The position numbers were made by a program, and so were the translations under genes. The notes beneath the pieces were generated by a model, which saw only the letters and a list, made by a program, of their open reading frames with translations, did no database searches and had not been told where the DNA came from. Below, in pieces: positions 55,470-64,000 of a stretch of DNA of 64,000 nucleotides. Source of the DNA: Candidatus Margulisiibacteriota bacterium (GTDB taxonomy: Bacteria > Margulisbacteria > WOR-1 > O2-12-FULL-45-9 > XYB2-FULL-48-7); NCBI GenBank assembly GCA_041661965.1, contig JBAZTH010000001.1:248001-312000 (forward strand), in the 5' to 3' direction. How positions within the stretch are numbered: the stretch's first letter is position 1; each line of letters starts with the position of its first letter.

Positions 55470-57407
55470 ATGCACCAGAACTATCTCATTTATACACCAA
55501 TCTTAGCGGCTTCTTTAGTTTTAAGCCTGTACATTCTATTCCGTGATTCAAAAAACGGCCCTCATCGGGTCTTAAGCGCCCTGATCTTCTCTCTTTTTGT
55601 TTGGGTCTTTTGCCTGCTGATAACTGACACGACGCAGGACCTATCGACCGCTCTATTTTGGGGGAGAATGGCGATCATTGGTCCCTCTTTTATTCCGGCC
55701 TTGTTCCTTTGCTTTACGTTAGTATTTCCAAAAGTAAATCTGACCGTTTTCCGGTTAATAACGATATTGTTGCCGGCCTTAGCCTTTACTGTTTTATCGC
55801 CGACGGCGCTTAATGTCGAAGCGGTGGCGATCCATGGTTGGGGGACGGAGATATTTCCTGGGGTTCTCTACCGCTATCTGTTGGCATATTTTTTGGTTTA
55901 TTTTGGTTTGGCTTTTATTCTCTTATTCCAAAATTATCAAAACGGTCCAATCTCGACCAAAAACCAGATCAGGTATGTATTTTTTGGCGCGCTTATCGCG
56001 GTGCTTTTAGGTTTATGCACCAATTTGATCTTAATTGAATTTGGCCTTTCGCAATTCAGTGTTTTAGGGCCTTTTTCCACGTTAATCTTTTCCGCTGTTA
56101 CCGCTTACGCGATTATTAAACACCGCCTGATCGATATTTCGGTCGTTATTAGTCGGTGGGTCGCGGAGTTGGCGGCCGCTTCCATTTTTAGCGTGATCTA
56201 TCTCGCTTTAGCCTGGGGATATAAAGCTTTTTTTGCCAACGCTCTTAATTTGCCGTTTATTATTTTGACTTTAATTTATGGTTTTATGGTCGCCCAATAT
56301 CATCTACGGGTCAGGCTGTTTATCCAAACTACCTCCGACAAGCTGATCCTGCGCGGTAAATATGACTACTATCAATCATTGGCGAATGTCGGCCTTGAGA
56401 TCAATAAAAGCCTTTCCCTGGAGAATATTAAGGCGACTTTGCGCCGGGTCTTTTTTGAGGTGATGGAGGTTTCCAATCCCAGGCTGTTTCTCCCGGCCGA
56501 TTTTTCCCGTCCGGAAGTTAAAGCGCTTATCGCGGAGGAGATCGTTTTCAAAGGAAATGATCTGGTCATTCCCTGCCGGATCGAGAACCGGCTTGTTGCC
56601 CTGATCGCGCTGGGGAAAAAATTATCGGAGGATGCCTATACTGACGAGGATTTGCGCCTCCTTAACTCTTTGTCCAGCCAGGTGGCGGTGGCGATCGATC
56701 ATACCAGGACCTACGATGAGATCAAGAAAGAGCTGGAAACAGCCCAAGTTCAACTCGACCGCGCCCAGCGGCTGGCCGCGCTGGGAACGATTGCCGCCGG
56801 CGTGGCCCACGAGATTCGCAACCCTTTGACCGTTATCCAGACGGAAACTGATATATTGGTGAAAGCCCCGAAGGGGGTGGAAGAGTTAAAGACTTTCCAG
56901 GAAAAAGTTACTTCTCATATCAAAAGAGCGACCGCTATTATCAGGAACATGCTTAACCTGACAAAAAGCGAAAAAAGAGTGGAATTACCGGTCGACCTCA
57001 ATGCGCTTATTGAGGCGACGATCGGCTTCTTTTCTTTGGACCGGATAGTTTTGCGGAAGGAATTGAAGCCGCTTTCCGTGATCAAAGGCAATCCTGATGA
57101 GCTTCGGCAGGTCTTGGTCAATCTTATTGATAATGCCCTGGCTGTAATGCCGGAAGGGGGCGCTCTGGGGATAAAAACGTATCAAACAGAAGGGCATGTT
57201 TTTATTGAGGTTTCCGATACCGGACCGGGGATCGCTAAAGAAAATCTTTCCAGGATATTTGACCCATTCTTTTCGACCCGGCATGATGGGGCTGGCTTGG
57301 GGTTGTCGATAGTTTACCGAATTGTCAGGGAGCATGGGGGCAAGATTGAAGTGAAAAGTCCCTCCGCCGATCCGGAGTTCAAGACAACTTTTATTCTTTC
57401 TTTTTAA
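55470..57407 (+). CDS. Histidine kinase with 7-8 helix membrane sensor and GAF domain
   Basis: 645 aa. The N-terminal seven to eight transmembrane helices (residues 5-275) match the HisK_7TM-type sensor. A GAF-like domain follows (about 290-410, VALIALGKKLSEDAYTDEDL), then a coiled linker, the H box GVAHEIRNPLTVIQTETDI, N box LVNLIDNALAVMPEGG, G1 VSDTGPGIAKEN and G2 GAGLGLSIVYRIVREHGG. This is the NtrB-like HPK4 style. Its 3' end overlaps that of the convergent response regulator by 17 bases; the two are probably partners. Confidence 0.9.
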   Translation: MHQNYLIYTPILAASLVLSLYILFRDSKNGPHRVLSALIFSLFVWVFCLLITDTTQDLSTALFWGRMAIIGPSFIPALFLCFTLVFPKVNLTVFRLITILLPALAFTVLSPTALNVEAVAIHGWGTEIFPGVLYRYLLAYFLVYFGLAFILLFQNYQNGPISTKNQIRYVFFGALIAVLLGLCTNLILIEFGLSQFSVLGPFSTLIFSAVTAYAIIKHRLIDISVVISRWVAELAAASIFSVIYLALAWGYKAFFANALNLPFIILTLIYGFMVAQYHLRVRLFIQTTSDKLILRGKYDYYQSLANVGLEINKSLSLENIKATLRRVFFEVMEVSNPRLFLPADFSRPEVKALIAEEIVFKGNDLVIPCRIENRLVALIALGKKLSEDAYTDEDLRLLNSLSSQVAVAIDHTRTYDEIKKELETAQVQLDRAQRLAALGTIAAGVAHEIRNPLTVIQTETDILVKAPKGVEELKTFQEKVTSHIKRATAIIRNMLNLTKSEKRVELPVDLNALIEATIGFFSLDRIVLRKELKPLSVIKGNPDELRQVLVNLIDNALAVMPEGGALGIKTYQTEGHVFIEVSDTGPGIAKENLSRIFDPFFSTRHDGAGLGLSIVYRIVREHGGKIEVKSPSADPEFKTTFILSF

Positions 57408-57867
57408 GTTCTTCTCTTTTATCGATATGTCGGCCGAAGGTTTCCAGTACCATCGATGTTTCCGCGTCCGATTTAGAAAAGAACCGTTTGATCGTTCCAA
57501 TCAGTTCGTCTTCTACGAAAGGCTTGGTGATATACCCGGCGACATAGCCTCCCGTTGCCTTTTCCCATTTTTCCTCGTCTTCATAAGCAGTGACCATTAT
57601 GATCCCAATTTGGTCTTCATATTCTTTTCTGATCTTTTGGAGAAATTGCAGGCCGTCCATCTCCGGCATTTTAATGTCTAAAAGTATCAGCCTGACGCGA
57701 TTGCTGGAAGGGAGCAGCTTGCGATTGTGCTTATGGAGTATTTCCAAGGCTTCTTTGGCTGAATTGGCGGTCAGTGCGTCAAATTCATCCGTTTCTTTAA
57801 TTAATCGGGCGGTTCCTTCCGCGATTTCCACCTCATCGTCGACGACTAAAACTAATGGCTTTTTCAT
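57391..57867 (-). CDS. Response regulator (receiver with helical tail)
   Basis: 158 aa. VVDDEVEIAEG, phosphoacceptor in ILLDIKMPEMDGLQFL, MVTAYED and YITKPFVEDELIG mark the receiver. A charged helical tail (KREELKKKE) follows with no DNA-binding domain. The ATG at 57867 follows GGAGGTGTC. Encoded opposite to and overlapping the end of the kinase at 55470; a TTGACT box in the spacer upstream may be its -35 element. Confidence 0.88.
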   Translation of the reverse strand: MKKPLVLVVDDEVEIAEGTARLIKETDEFDALTANSAKEALEILHKHNRKLLPSSNRVRLILLDIKMPEMDGLQFLQKIRKEYEDQIGIIMVTAYEDEEKWEKATGGYVAGYITKPFVEDELIGTIKRFFSKSDAETSMVLETFGRHIDKREELKKKE

Positions 57868-57958
57868 GGTGACACCTCCAAAATGATTTTGATTGTCCCA
57901 TGGTTGTGGGAAAGAAGTCAACTTGTAATTAAGAAAGAGGATATAATTAAAAACAAAT

Positions 57959-58879
57959 ATGCGCATCTATCTTAAAGATTCCCATTGGTTGGAATACTTG
58001 AGATATCGACGACTTTCCCGGTTGTCTCGATCGACTCACGAGAAAATCCGGATCGAGATTGGTTTGTATTTCAGTTATTTAAAGAAAGTCGGCATAAAGT
58101 CAATAAATGAAGCAAACGAGGAAATGGTCAGTGATTATTTGCTCGATTGTAAAAACAGTAAATATTGGCTGACTGGACGGAAAAGAAGCGTTTTTACCAT
58201 TGCTTATAAGCGGATGCTTCTTTGGAATTATTACGAATTCCTGCAAAAAAATGGCTACTACCCGGTTAATCCCTTTAGGAATATCCCCCCTTTATTGTTA
58301 CCGAAGAAAATCCCTCCTTATTTATCAACGCGGCAGATAATCAAGCTCTTTAAGGTGGCGGTTAGAAACAAAAAGCGGCCGACCCAATTTCAAATAAGAT
58401 TGCGGGCTTATATGGCTTTATTGTTTTTCTACGGACTGACAAACCACGAAGTGTTCAGGATAAGAATTAAAGACCTAGATTTCCTTAATGGGGTTATTCT
58501 TATTCGCCGGACAAGAACTCATGATAGACGTGCTTTGCCCTTATTCTCCCCGATTACAAGCTGGTTGCAGGATTATATTGAAATCCGACCCAAAAGAAGA
58601 TCTCCCAACTTATTTCAATGTGTAAAAAGAAAAAGTCATTACAGCTATTTTAGTTCAAGGGGCGATTTACTGCATATATCAAGGAAACTTCATTTTCCGG
58701 TGAGTGCCTCAATTATTCGAAACACCTTTTTTGTAATTATGAGCAATAACCGGGTCGAGCACCGGGTTATTCAGGCGATCGTCGGTTCCCACACGATAAG
58801 AACAATAAAAAAACGAGCAAGCAAGAGTCTCGCCGGCAAAAGAGAAACGGTTGAGAAATATTTGCAGGGCATTACATGA
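57959..58879 (+). CDS. Tyrosine recombinase A of a three-recombinase unit, catalytic residues degenerate
   Basis: 306 aa. It has the N-terminal SAM-like core-binding domain (HEKIRIEIGLYFSYLKKVG) and a catalytic-type domain, but the box I arginine is replaced (YGLTNHEVFRIRIKDL where TGLRxxE is expected), box II reads ASIIRNTFF without its histidines, and the LGH motif is VGS. It is therefore probably non-catalytic and may position DNA or its partners. A TATAAT (57942-57947) lies 11 bases before the ATG. It overlaps the next recombinase by four bases. Confidence 0.8.
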   Translation: MRIYLKDSHWLEYLRYRRLSRLSRSTHEKIRIEIGLYFSYLKKVGIKSINEANEEMVSDYLLDCKNSKYWLTGRKRSVFTIAYKRMLLWNYYEFLQKNGYYPVNPFRNIPPLLLPKKIPPYLSTRQIIKLFKVAVRNKKRPTQFQIRLRAYMALLFFYGLTNHEVFRIRIKDLDFLNGVILIRRTRTHDRRALPLFSPITSWLQDYIEIRPKRRSPNLFQCVKRKSHYSYFSSRGDLLHISRKLHFPVSASIIRNTFFVIMSNNRVEHRVIQAIVGSHTIRTIKKRASKSLAGKRETVEKYLQGIT

Positions 58880-59769
58880 GGTTAAATAAATGCGTAAGGT
58901 CCTATATGTCGGGGAACAAGCATATTAAAAGGCTATCGATAAACACCATGGTTTTTCAAAAACGAGTTCTTGCTAAATATCTTCCCGATGTTCTGACTGT
59001 CGAAGACATTACGGTCAAAATGATTCAAACGATATTTGATTTGATGAAAAAGGAAAGGGTTTCGCCGGCGACCATTCGATCTCGCTATGCGATAATAATG
59101 GCGTTTCTTAATCATTGCTATCGCCACAAACACCTGAAATTCAACCCTTCTTTTACTATTAAAAAAATCAGGAAATATCGAGCCCAAAAAATCCCTTTGA
59201 ATGGGCTGGCATTGCGCAAGATGTTGGACGTTAATATTAACTATCGTTATTGCCATGATTTTCAATATTATCGGAATAAAGCAATTATTGGCCTGCTGAT
59301 TTATACTGGCTTGAGAGTCGGAGAGGTTGATCGTCTGCGGAAAGACGATGTTCATGACGACTATGTAAATATAATTGCCGGGAAAGGGCGGTTTGATCGG
59401 GTCGTGCCTATTCAAGAGCCGCTGATTTCCTGGCTAGCCAATTACTTAAAAAGCCGTAAACACTTTCATTCAAACCGTCTCTTTATCGGTCTGTTCAAAA
59501 AATCGCAATTCAATCGCAATACCGTAAACATAATTGTTAAAAATGTGGCGCGCGCGGCTAAAATTCGAAAGAAAGTATATGCCCATTTGTTGCGGCATTC
59601 GTTTGCCAGCCAAATGTTAAAAGGCCGGGTCGATCTGGAAGACTTACGGCAAATAATGGGGCATCAGAACCTTGAAATGACCGCGATGTACGCAAAACCA
59701 GATTTTGAAATGGTGAAGGAAGCGTTATTATCAAACCCAATGGTAAAGATATTAGGAGGTGAAAAATGA
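58876..59769 (+). CDS. Tyrosine recombinase B of the three-recombinase unit
   Basis: 297 aa with a full catalytic set: Arg in YTGLRVGEVDRL, Lys in IIAGKGRFDRVV, HLLRHSFASQML, IMGHQNLE and the nucleophile in TAMYAKP. It has an N-terminal core-binding domain (residues 1-85). Overlaps of four bases with both neighbours make the three genes one translation-coupled unit. Expected to catalyse strand exchange for the unit. Confidence 0.9.
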   Translation: MRLNKCVRSYMSGNKHIKRLSINTMVFQKRVLAKYLPDVLTVEDITVKMIQTIFDLMKKERVSPATIRSRYAIIMAFLNHCYRHKHLKFNPSFTIKKIRKYRAQKIPLNGLALRKMLDVNINYRYCHDFQYYRNKAIIGLLIYTGLRVGEVDRLRKDDVHDDYVNIIAGKGRFDRVVPIQEPLISWLANYLKSRKHFHSNRLFIGLFKKSQFNRNTVNIIVKNVARAAKIRKKVYAHLLRHSFASQMLKGRVDLEDLRQIMGHQNLEMTAMYAKPDFEMVKEALLSNPMVKILGGEK

Positions 59770-61160
59770 TTGCGATCAAACAGGTGTGGTCGAAAAGGAA
59801 AATCATTGAAGGGATAAGGCTTTTATTTGTTGAACATGGGACGATAACTCCCCGTGAAATACGAAGAGATTATGCTCGTTTATATAATGCCACCCAGAAG
59901 CGTATTTATTTTGGCGGCTGGCTGAAAGCGGTTGAAGCTGCGGGCTACGCGGATAAATACGAAAGGATCCTGGATAAAGCACGCAGGCAAGCTTTAAATC
60001 GGCGGAAAAATACTAGGGACAAGTGGAGTAAGGAAATAATTCAGGAGAAAATCCGCGAGATTCATGCTACCGGACAGTCATTGTATGGCAAATACATCAA
60101 AAAGTCTCATTATAATTTATTGCATGCGGCTCACAGTAAGTTGTACTTTGGAAGTTGGAAAGCGGCGGTTGAATCAATAGGAGTTAATTACAGCAAATAT
60201 GAGCGAGGATATCGCAAAAAGAAAAAAAGATTTGTCTATGTTATCAATGACCGAAAATACCGCGAGTTTCTTAAGGCTTGGCAGAAACAACTTGTTTTAC
60301 ATAATTATCATCGGGTCACGATAATTAAAAAGCTGAGAGACGCGCAGAAATTTATTGGATTCTTTGTGAATAAACGTCAAATAAAGTCGTTGGCCGAACC
60401 CGATGTTAGAAAGTATTTATGCTCAAAAGAGATCAAGCGATTGTCGGCTAATACTGTGGGGGGTACCATTCTTTCTCTCCGTCAATTTATGGAATTTTGC
60501 GTCAAAAACGGAGTGGCCAAAAACAATCCGTTTGATGAGATCGAACGCCCCCAATATAAACTTAGTGGCTCTGCAGCGTTAAGTGAACAGGAATTGGCGC
60601 GTTTTGTCGGTGCAATTGAAGAATTGCCTTTTAATGAATTGCTGAGAATACGGGGACGATTAATGATTGAGTTGATCGTATATTGTGGTTTAAGACAGCA
60701 GGAAGTGACCTCGCTAAAACGGCAAGACATTGATCTGGTTGAAATGACTTTGAAAGTGGAGCAGGGGAAGCGAAAAAAGGACCGGCTTATTCCAATAAAC
60801 GAGGCGTTATCTGGAACAATAACAAAATATCTGAAATTGAGAGGCCATAACTATGGTCGCTATTTGATAACCAATCGAATGAACAATCGACAGATTAATT
60901 CGATTGTGTTTTATAATCTATTTCGTTTGCTTTCAATAAAAGCGGGGTTAAAGATTGTTGTTACCCCTCATCTTTTACGGACCACCTTTGCTACGATCTT
61001 ATTCGATCGGGGGGCGCCCATCAGGGCGATACAAGAGCTTATGGGGCATACATTTGTCAACACAACTGCAAGATATATTCAGGTCTCAATTGGTTACTTG
61101 AGAAAGGAGATGAGTAAGCACCCTTTATTGGCCGCGAGCCTCGATAATAAGAAGTCATAA
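59766..61160 (+). CDS. Tyrosine recombinase C with homing-endonuclease-type repeats
   Basis: 464 aa. The N-terminal 145 residues hold two copies of the homing-endonuclease-associated repeat, NATQKRIYFGGWLKAVEAAG and AAHSKLYFGSWKAAVESIG, predicted DNA-binding modules. A core-binding domain and a complete catalytic domain follow: YCGLRQQEVTSLKRQDI, EQGKRKKDRLIPI, HLLRTTFATIL (second histidine is threonine), LMGHTFVNTTARYIQV. The start overlaps the previous gene by four bases. The ribosome-binding site AGGAGGTG is at 59755-59762. Third member of the trio. Confidence 0.88.
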   Translation: MIAIKQVWSKRKIIEGIRLLFVEHGTITPREIRRDYARLYNATQKRIYFGGWLKAVEAAGYADKYERILDKARRQALNRRKNTRDKWSKEIIQEKIREIHATGQSLYGKYIKKSHYNLLHAAHSKLYFGSWKAAVESIGVNYSKYERGYRKKKKRFVYVINDRKYREFLKAWQKQLVLHNYHRVTIIKKLRDAQKFIGFFVNKRQIKSLAEPDVRKYLCSKEIKRLSANTVGGTILSLRQFMEFCVKNGVAKNNPFDEIERPQYKLSGSAALSEQELARFVGAIEELPFNELLRIRGRLMIELIVYCGLRQQEVTSLKRQDIDLVEMTLKVEQGKRKKDRLIPINEALSGTITKYLKLRGHNYGRYLITNRMNNRQINSIVFYNLFRLLSIKAGLKIVVTPHLLRTTFATILFDRGAPIRAIQELMGHTFVNTTARYIQVSIGYLRKEMSKHPLLAASLDNKKS

Positions 61161-61272
61161 TGACGAAAAATCGCCACCTTACAAGAAAAATCGATTGCAA
61201 TTATTGACAGAGATGGGCGATAATACAGAGTAGTCGTTAAGTTGCTTTAAGAAATGAAAGGGAGGAAAAAAG

Positions 61273-61911
61273 ATGAAGAGAATAATTGTTGGACTTGTTA
61301 TGTTTTTAGGTTTTGTTGGAGTTGCTTTCGCGGGGCCATTTTCAGGTGTTGGCGGTGACGCCGACTATTTTCCTAAAAATGGACCGATCGGTTCTTTTTT
61401 TCTGGTCCCAATGTTAAATCTTGAAAGCACCTCTGCCAGCTCTATTTATGGGCTTGAGGGGGTAATTGGTTGGAGCGATCTTTCATTCTCCATTAAATAT
61501 GGAAAACAAGGCGATTCCAACTTTACTGGCTTGGGAATAAGAAAAAAGATATTAGGTGAAGATAATATGCCATTTTCTTGTGCTTTAATTTATGATGTAG
61601 ATGGAATTTTAGCGCAAAATAGTAGTGTTAATGGTTCGTATCTTGGTGCGATTTTTAGTAAAAAAATTGATAACTTATTCCCTTATATTGCGATCCTTTC
61701 AACTACTTATTACACCTCGGCTAACGTTGGTGGGACAACTGTTTGGAATTATATTTATGGAACTGGGTTAGCTGGTGGGGTGCGTTATGACTACAGTGAT
61801 AACTGGGCAATTAAGGGGGAGCTTAATTATAATATCCTCTCGACTACGGCATCGATGCCGTCGCCAAAATCAGTTATGAGTCTAATTGTAGCCGCAAGCT
61901 TTAGAAGATAA
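61273..61911 (+). CDS. Exported barrel-like protein (212 aa)
   Basis: A signal peptide (MKRIIVGLVMFLGFVGVAFA) is followed by GGDADYFPKNGPIGSFFLV and repeated amphipathic strands (GLEGVIGWSDLSFSIKYG, YDYSDNWAIKGELNYNIL), ending in a phenylalanine-arginine strand (MSLIVAASFRR). This pattern fits a small outer-membrane beta barrel. GGGAGG at 61260-61265 precedes the ATG. No named family recognised. Confidence 0.72.
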   Translation: MKRIIVGLVMFLGFVGVAFAGPFSGVGGDADYFPKNGPIGSFFLVPMLNLESTSASSIYGLEGVIGWSDLSFSIKYGKQGDSNFTGLGIRKKILGEDNMPFSCALIYDVDGILAQNSSVNGSYLGAIFSKKIDNLFPYIAILSTTYYTSANVGGTTVWNYIYGTGLAGGVRYDYSDNWAIKGELNYNILSTTASMPSPKSVMSLIVAASFRR

Positions 61912-61981
61912 TATTTTGAAGGCCAGATTGTAATTTGAGATGGCTCAATTGCTTAAAGCAATGAAAGGGAACGATAATTTG

Positions 61982-62884
61982 ATGACAAAAATATTTAGTA
62001 AAGGATTGCTTTTGACGGCGATATTGATTGGGGGTGTGCTTTTTGGGGGAATGGCGATGGGAGGATGTGGAAGCTCATTAAGTTCAAGTACGAGAAGTGT
62101 TTACTGTTTTCCTGATTGGACACCTGATGGGAAGATCCTTTGTGTAAAAGCTAAGGTTTCTACTTCTACGGGTGCGGGGTCGAATCCAAGTGTTGATTCC
62201 AGCGCGGAATATTTTATAACAATTATGGATATCAATGGAAGTAATGAGGCGGATTTGAGGCGAATTAACTCTTATGGAGTTGCTGTTATGTCGCCATTAG
62301 GGAATTATATCGCTTATTCTGAAGGATCGAAAATAAAAGTTATAAAAGCAAATGGGGATGATTTGCATACTATTGGTCTTAATGATGGGTTTGAAGTAAT
62401 TGGTCTTGATTGGGGTTCCGATGAATCAAGTATTATTTATTATGCGGGGAAATCGCCGAATTTTGAACAAGCTGTTGTCGGCATTGATGGAGCAGGTAAG
62501 GCAATTATTTCAACAAACGGCGGATCGATTGCTTGGAGATATGGAGACAGGATTGTTATGCAAAAGCCGATTTCAACGGAAGTCAATAGAGTTGTTGCCA
62601 TTGATAGGAGAACTTTAAATGAAATATCATCTTACCCTAATGTTGTTGGAGGCAATTTCAACGTTAACAGAACAAGCACAAACGAGGTAGTGTTTTTTGG
62701 GGAAAAAATAGAAAAGTTTGATTTAACCGCGCCAAGTATGCCCCCTGTGGTGATAATAAACAGAAGCGATATTTATGATATTAAACTATCTCCCGATGGT
62801 CAGAAAATTGTTGGAGATAATGTTAACAAAATCGGTATTTATTTAATAAATATAGATGGCACGGGGTTTGAACAATTGAGATGA
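61982..62884 (+). CDS. Lipoprotein with WD40/TolB-like propeller repeats
   Basis: 300 aa from the ATG at 61982, preceded by AAAGGGA. The signal peptide ends in a lipobox (GGMAMGGCGSS), so the cysteine should be lipidated. The mature part has TolB-type blades: FPDWTPDGKILCVKA, VMSPLGNYIAYSEG, GLDWGSDESSIIYYAG and KLSPDGQKIVGDN. The longer open frame upstream (start at 61940) would bury the signal peptide. It overlaps the following hydrolase start by four bases, so the two are co-expressed. Confidence 0.78.
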   Translation: MTKIFSKGLLLTAILIGGVLFGGMAMGGCGSSLSSSTRSVYCFPDWTPDGKILCVKAKVSTSTGAGSNPSVDSSAEYFITIMDINGSNEADLRRINSYGVAVMSPLGNYIAYSEGSKIKVIKANGDDLHTIGLNDGFEVIGLDWGSDESSIIYYAGKSPNFEQAVVGIDGAGKAIISTNGGSIAWRYGDRIVMQKPISTEVNRVVAIDRRTLNEISSYPNVVGGNFNVNRTSTNEVVFFGEKIEKFDLTAPSMPPVVIINRSDIYDIKLSPDGQKIVGDNVNKIGIYLINIDGTGFEQLR

Positions 62885-64000
62885 AAAAGCTTCTGTTAAT
62901 GGTTTTTTTCTGTGTATTAACTTTAGTGCAAGCTGCAATCTCTGACGATGCGGCTTGGATAAATCTTAATAGTAGAACAGAAGGGACCGCTACATATAAG
63001 GATTATCTTTTTATCCTTGTCCATGGCATTAATGGAAGTAGCCAACATTTTAATGGCCAGGATGATCGAGATAAGGGTTTGCGGCTTTTGCAGCAGTTGC
63101 GAGACGACCTTCATTTGGACGGGCATATCTTTGCCTATTCATTCAGCGAGAAAAGCGGAAGCAACTTTACCAGAGTGCGCGAGTTTGCGGATAGGACTTA
63201 TAATAACTCAGCTTCATATGTTGATGAGAATGGCAAGCCTGTTTCTATGGGTGGAAAATGTTGGTTGGACAAAGCAAGAGAGGATTATAAGAGATGGTAT
63301 GCACGAACCCACCCCGAATATTCAAGAGATGAAAATAAGTGGGAATCTGTTCCCGATTCAATTGTTCCCAAAAAATATATTATCCTCACTCACTCGATGG
63401 GAAACATGGCGGCAAGATTATATATTTACTCAAAAGATTTATTGGGCGAGGATTTGTATAAGAATGACGTCGCGAAAGTTGTGTACATCGCTCCGCCATT
63501 TACGGGCAGTGATTTGGCATATTTAGGGATGGTGCCGCAGGGCATATTTTGGGATCTTCAATTGTGGTCTAAAGCCAATGAATATAATGTTCTGTGGGAA
63601 GCGTTGTTGAAAAACCCGACTAATTTTGCCCTTGATCCCCGAAAGACCTACAAGATCGCCAAGGAATATGCTTATTGGACGTTGAATGGGCCAGTCATGC
63701 TGGATAATGTGACTGCTCAAATTGGAATTAAAGGAGCTAGCTTTCAATTAAATATTAATGAGCTAATTCATACGGAAGAGAGACCAGGTGGTGCGTCATT
63801 AGTTAAAGGGTCGGGAGCTTGTTATCAGGATCCAGGATTATACGAATTAATGCCGGAGATGATGATGGGGGTCTTTTTCCCAAAACTCCTTGACGCGAAA
63901 CTGGCTGACGATGGCAACGAACCCCTCTATAGTGTGGTCTACGGACAGGGGTCCCCGCTACCTAATGTAAGAGATTCGGCAATTGGGGGGATCGTTACGC
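62881..64000 (+). CDS. Secreted alpha/beta hydrolase, lipase-like (3' end outside window)
   Basis: 373 codons are visible and the frame stays open to the window edge. A signal peptide (MKKLLLMVFFCVLTLVQA) leads to a hydrolase core with the oxyanion segment FILVHGINGSS and the nucleophile elbow ILTHSMGNMAAR; VVYIAPPFTGSDLAYLG follows, as in lipases and PGAP1-like esterases. The catalytic histidine may lie beyond the edge. The ATG overlaps the lipoprotein stop (ATGA). Probably periplasmic or secreted ester hydrolase. Confidence 0.8.
   Translation, partial: MKKLLLMVFFCVLTLVQAAISDDAAWINLNSRTEGTATYKDYLFILVHGINGSSQHFNGQDDRDKGLRLLQQLRDDLHLDGHIFAYSFSEKSGSNFTRVREFADRTYNNSASYVDENGKPVSMGGKCWLDKAREDYKRWYARTHPEYSRDENKWESVPDSIVPKKYIILTHSMGNMAARLYIYSKDLLGEDLYKNDVAKVVYIAPPFTGSDLAYLGMVPQGIFWDLQLWSKANEYNVLWEALLKNPTNFALDPRKTYKIAKEYAYWTLNGPVMLDNVTAQIGIKGASFQLNINELIHTEERPGGASLVKGSGACYQDPGLYELMPEMMMGVFFPKLLDAKLADDGNEPLYSVVYGQGSPLPNVRDSAIGGIVT

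Noticed and set aside
57922..61185. CTTGTAA (57922-57928) and TTACAAG (61179-61185) as terminal repeats of the recombinase trio
   Set aside because: Only seven bases match and the flanks do not align, so this is too weak to define element ends.

Overview
The window looks like chromosomal sequence from an uncultured bacterium with a two-membrane envelope. Supporting signs are PorV/UPF0164-like and barrel-like exported proteins, a Wza-type export domain, a lipoprotein, an Rnf complex and many signal peptides. Gene style, frequent small palindromes (including one that encodes LPAGRQG inside a protein) and abundant four-helix-bundle proteins remind me of Margulisbacteria/Saganbacteria (WOR-1). 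No rRNA or other taxonomic marker was available, so that placement is an inference.

Core part, 1-31 kb. The end of an rnf operon (rnfG, E, A, B) comes first. It is followed by a methyltransferase and a minus-strand arsenic/metal operon (arsR, acr3, DUF2703, arsC, an ArsP-type permease and a two-part permease) driven by a consensus promoter with an overlapping operator. Next come small exported proteins, a pyrK-pyrD-tatD operon split by a MITE-like element, and trpB2. After a tRNA-Ala with a broken partial copy lie bipA with a Ser/Thr kinase, feoA-feoB, greA, and a convergent GT4/GH130 carbohydrate pair. A run of exported or surface proteins (tail-fibre-like glycine-rich protein, IPT/FlgD-like protein, PorV-like protein, a membrane protein with a cytoplasmic receiver domain) and a copper-type P1B ATPase complete this part.

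Signalling part, 31-40 kb. Seven minus-strand genes run almost without gaps: an ODP-type di-iron oxygen-sensor homologue, two complete histidine kinases, a PAS membrane sensor without kinase domains, a small kinase and two receivers. A further PAS-PAS histidine kinase diverges from them. This looks like one oxygen/redox phosphorelay. One kinase carries a single-base frameshift in its ATPase domain.

Accessory island, about 40-61 kb. It opens with an unusual fusion of a degenerate tyrosine-recombinase domain, an AAA+ ATPase and C-terminal membrane segments. Next are a four-helix-bundle gene boxed by 11-bp inverted repeats, a YdjM-like membrane protein and a free-standing sigma region 4. Several small genes are each preceded by a 39-bp T/G-rich repeat (five units at four sites). 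A three-gene restriction-modification-like set (DNA methyltransferase, DExH helicase, GIY-YIG nuclease) is followed by a DUF3800-like gene, an almost adenine-free SLOG/DprA-like gene and small Cys-rich proteins. A kinase/receiver pair with overlapping 3' ends and three overlapping tyrosine recombinases (a recombinases-in-trio arrangement) close the island.

The last 3 kb encode an exported barrel-like protein, a beta-propeller-like lipoprotein and a secreted lipase-like hydrolase that runs off the window.
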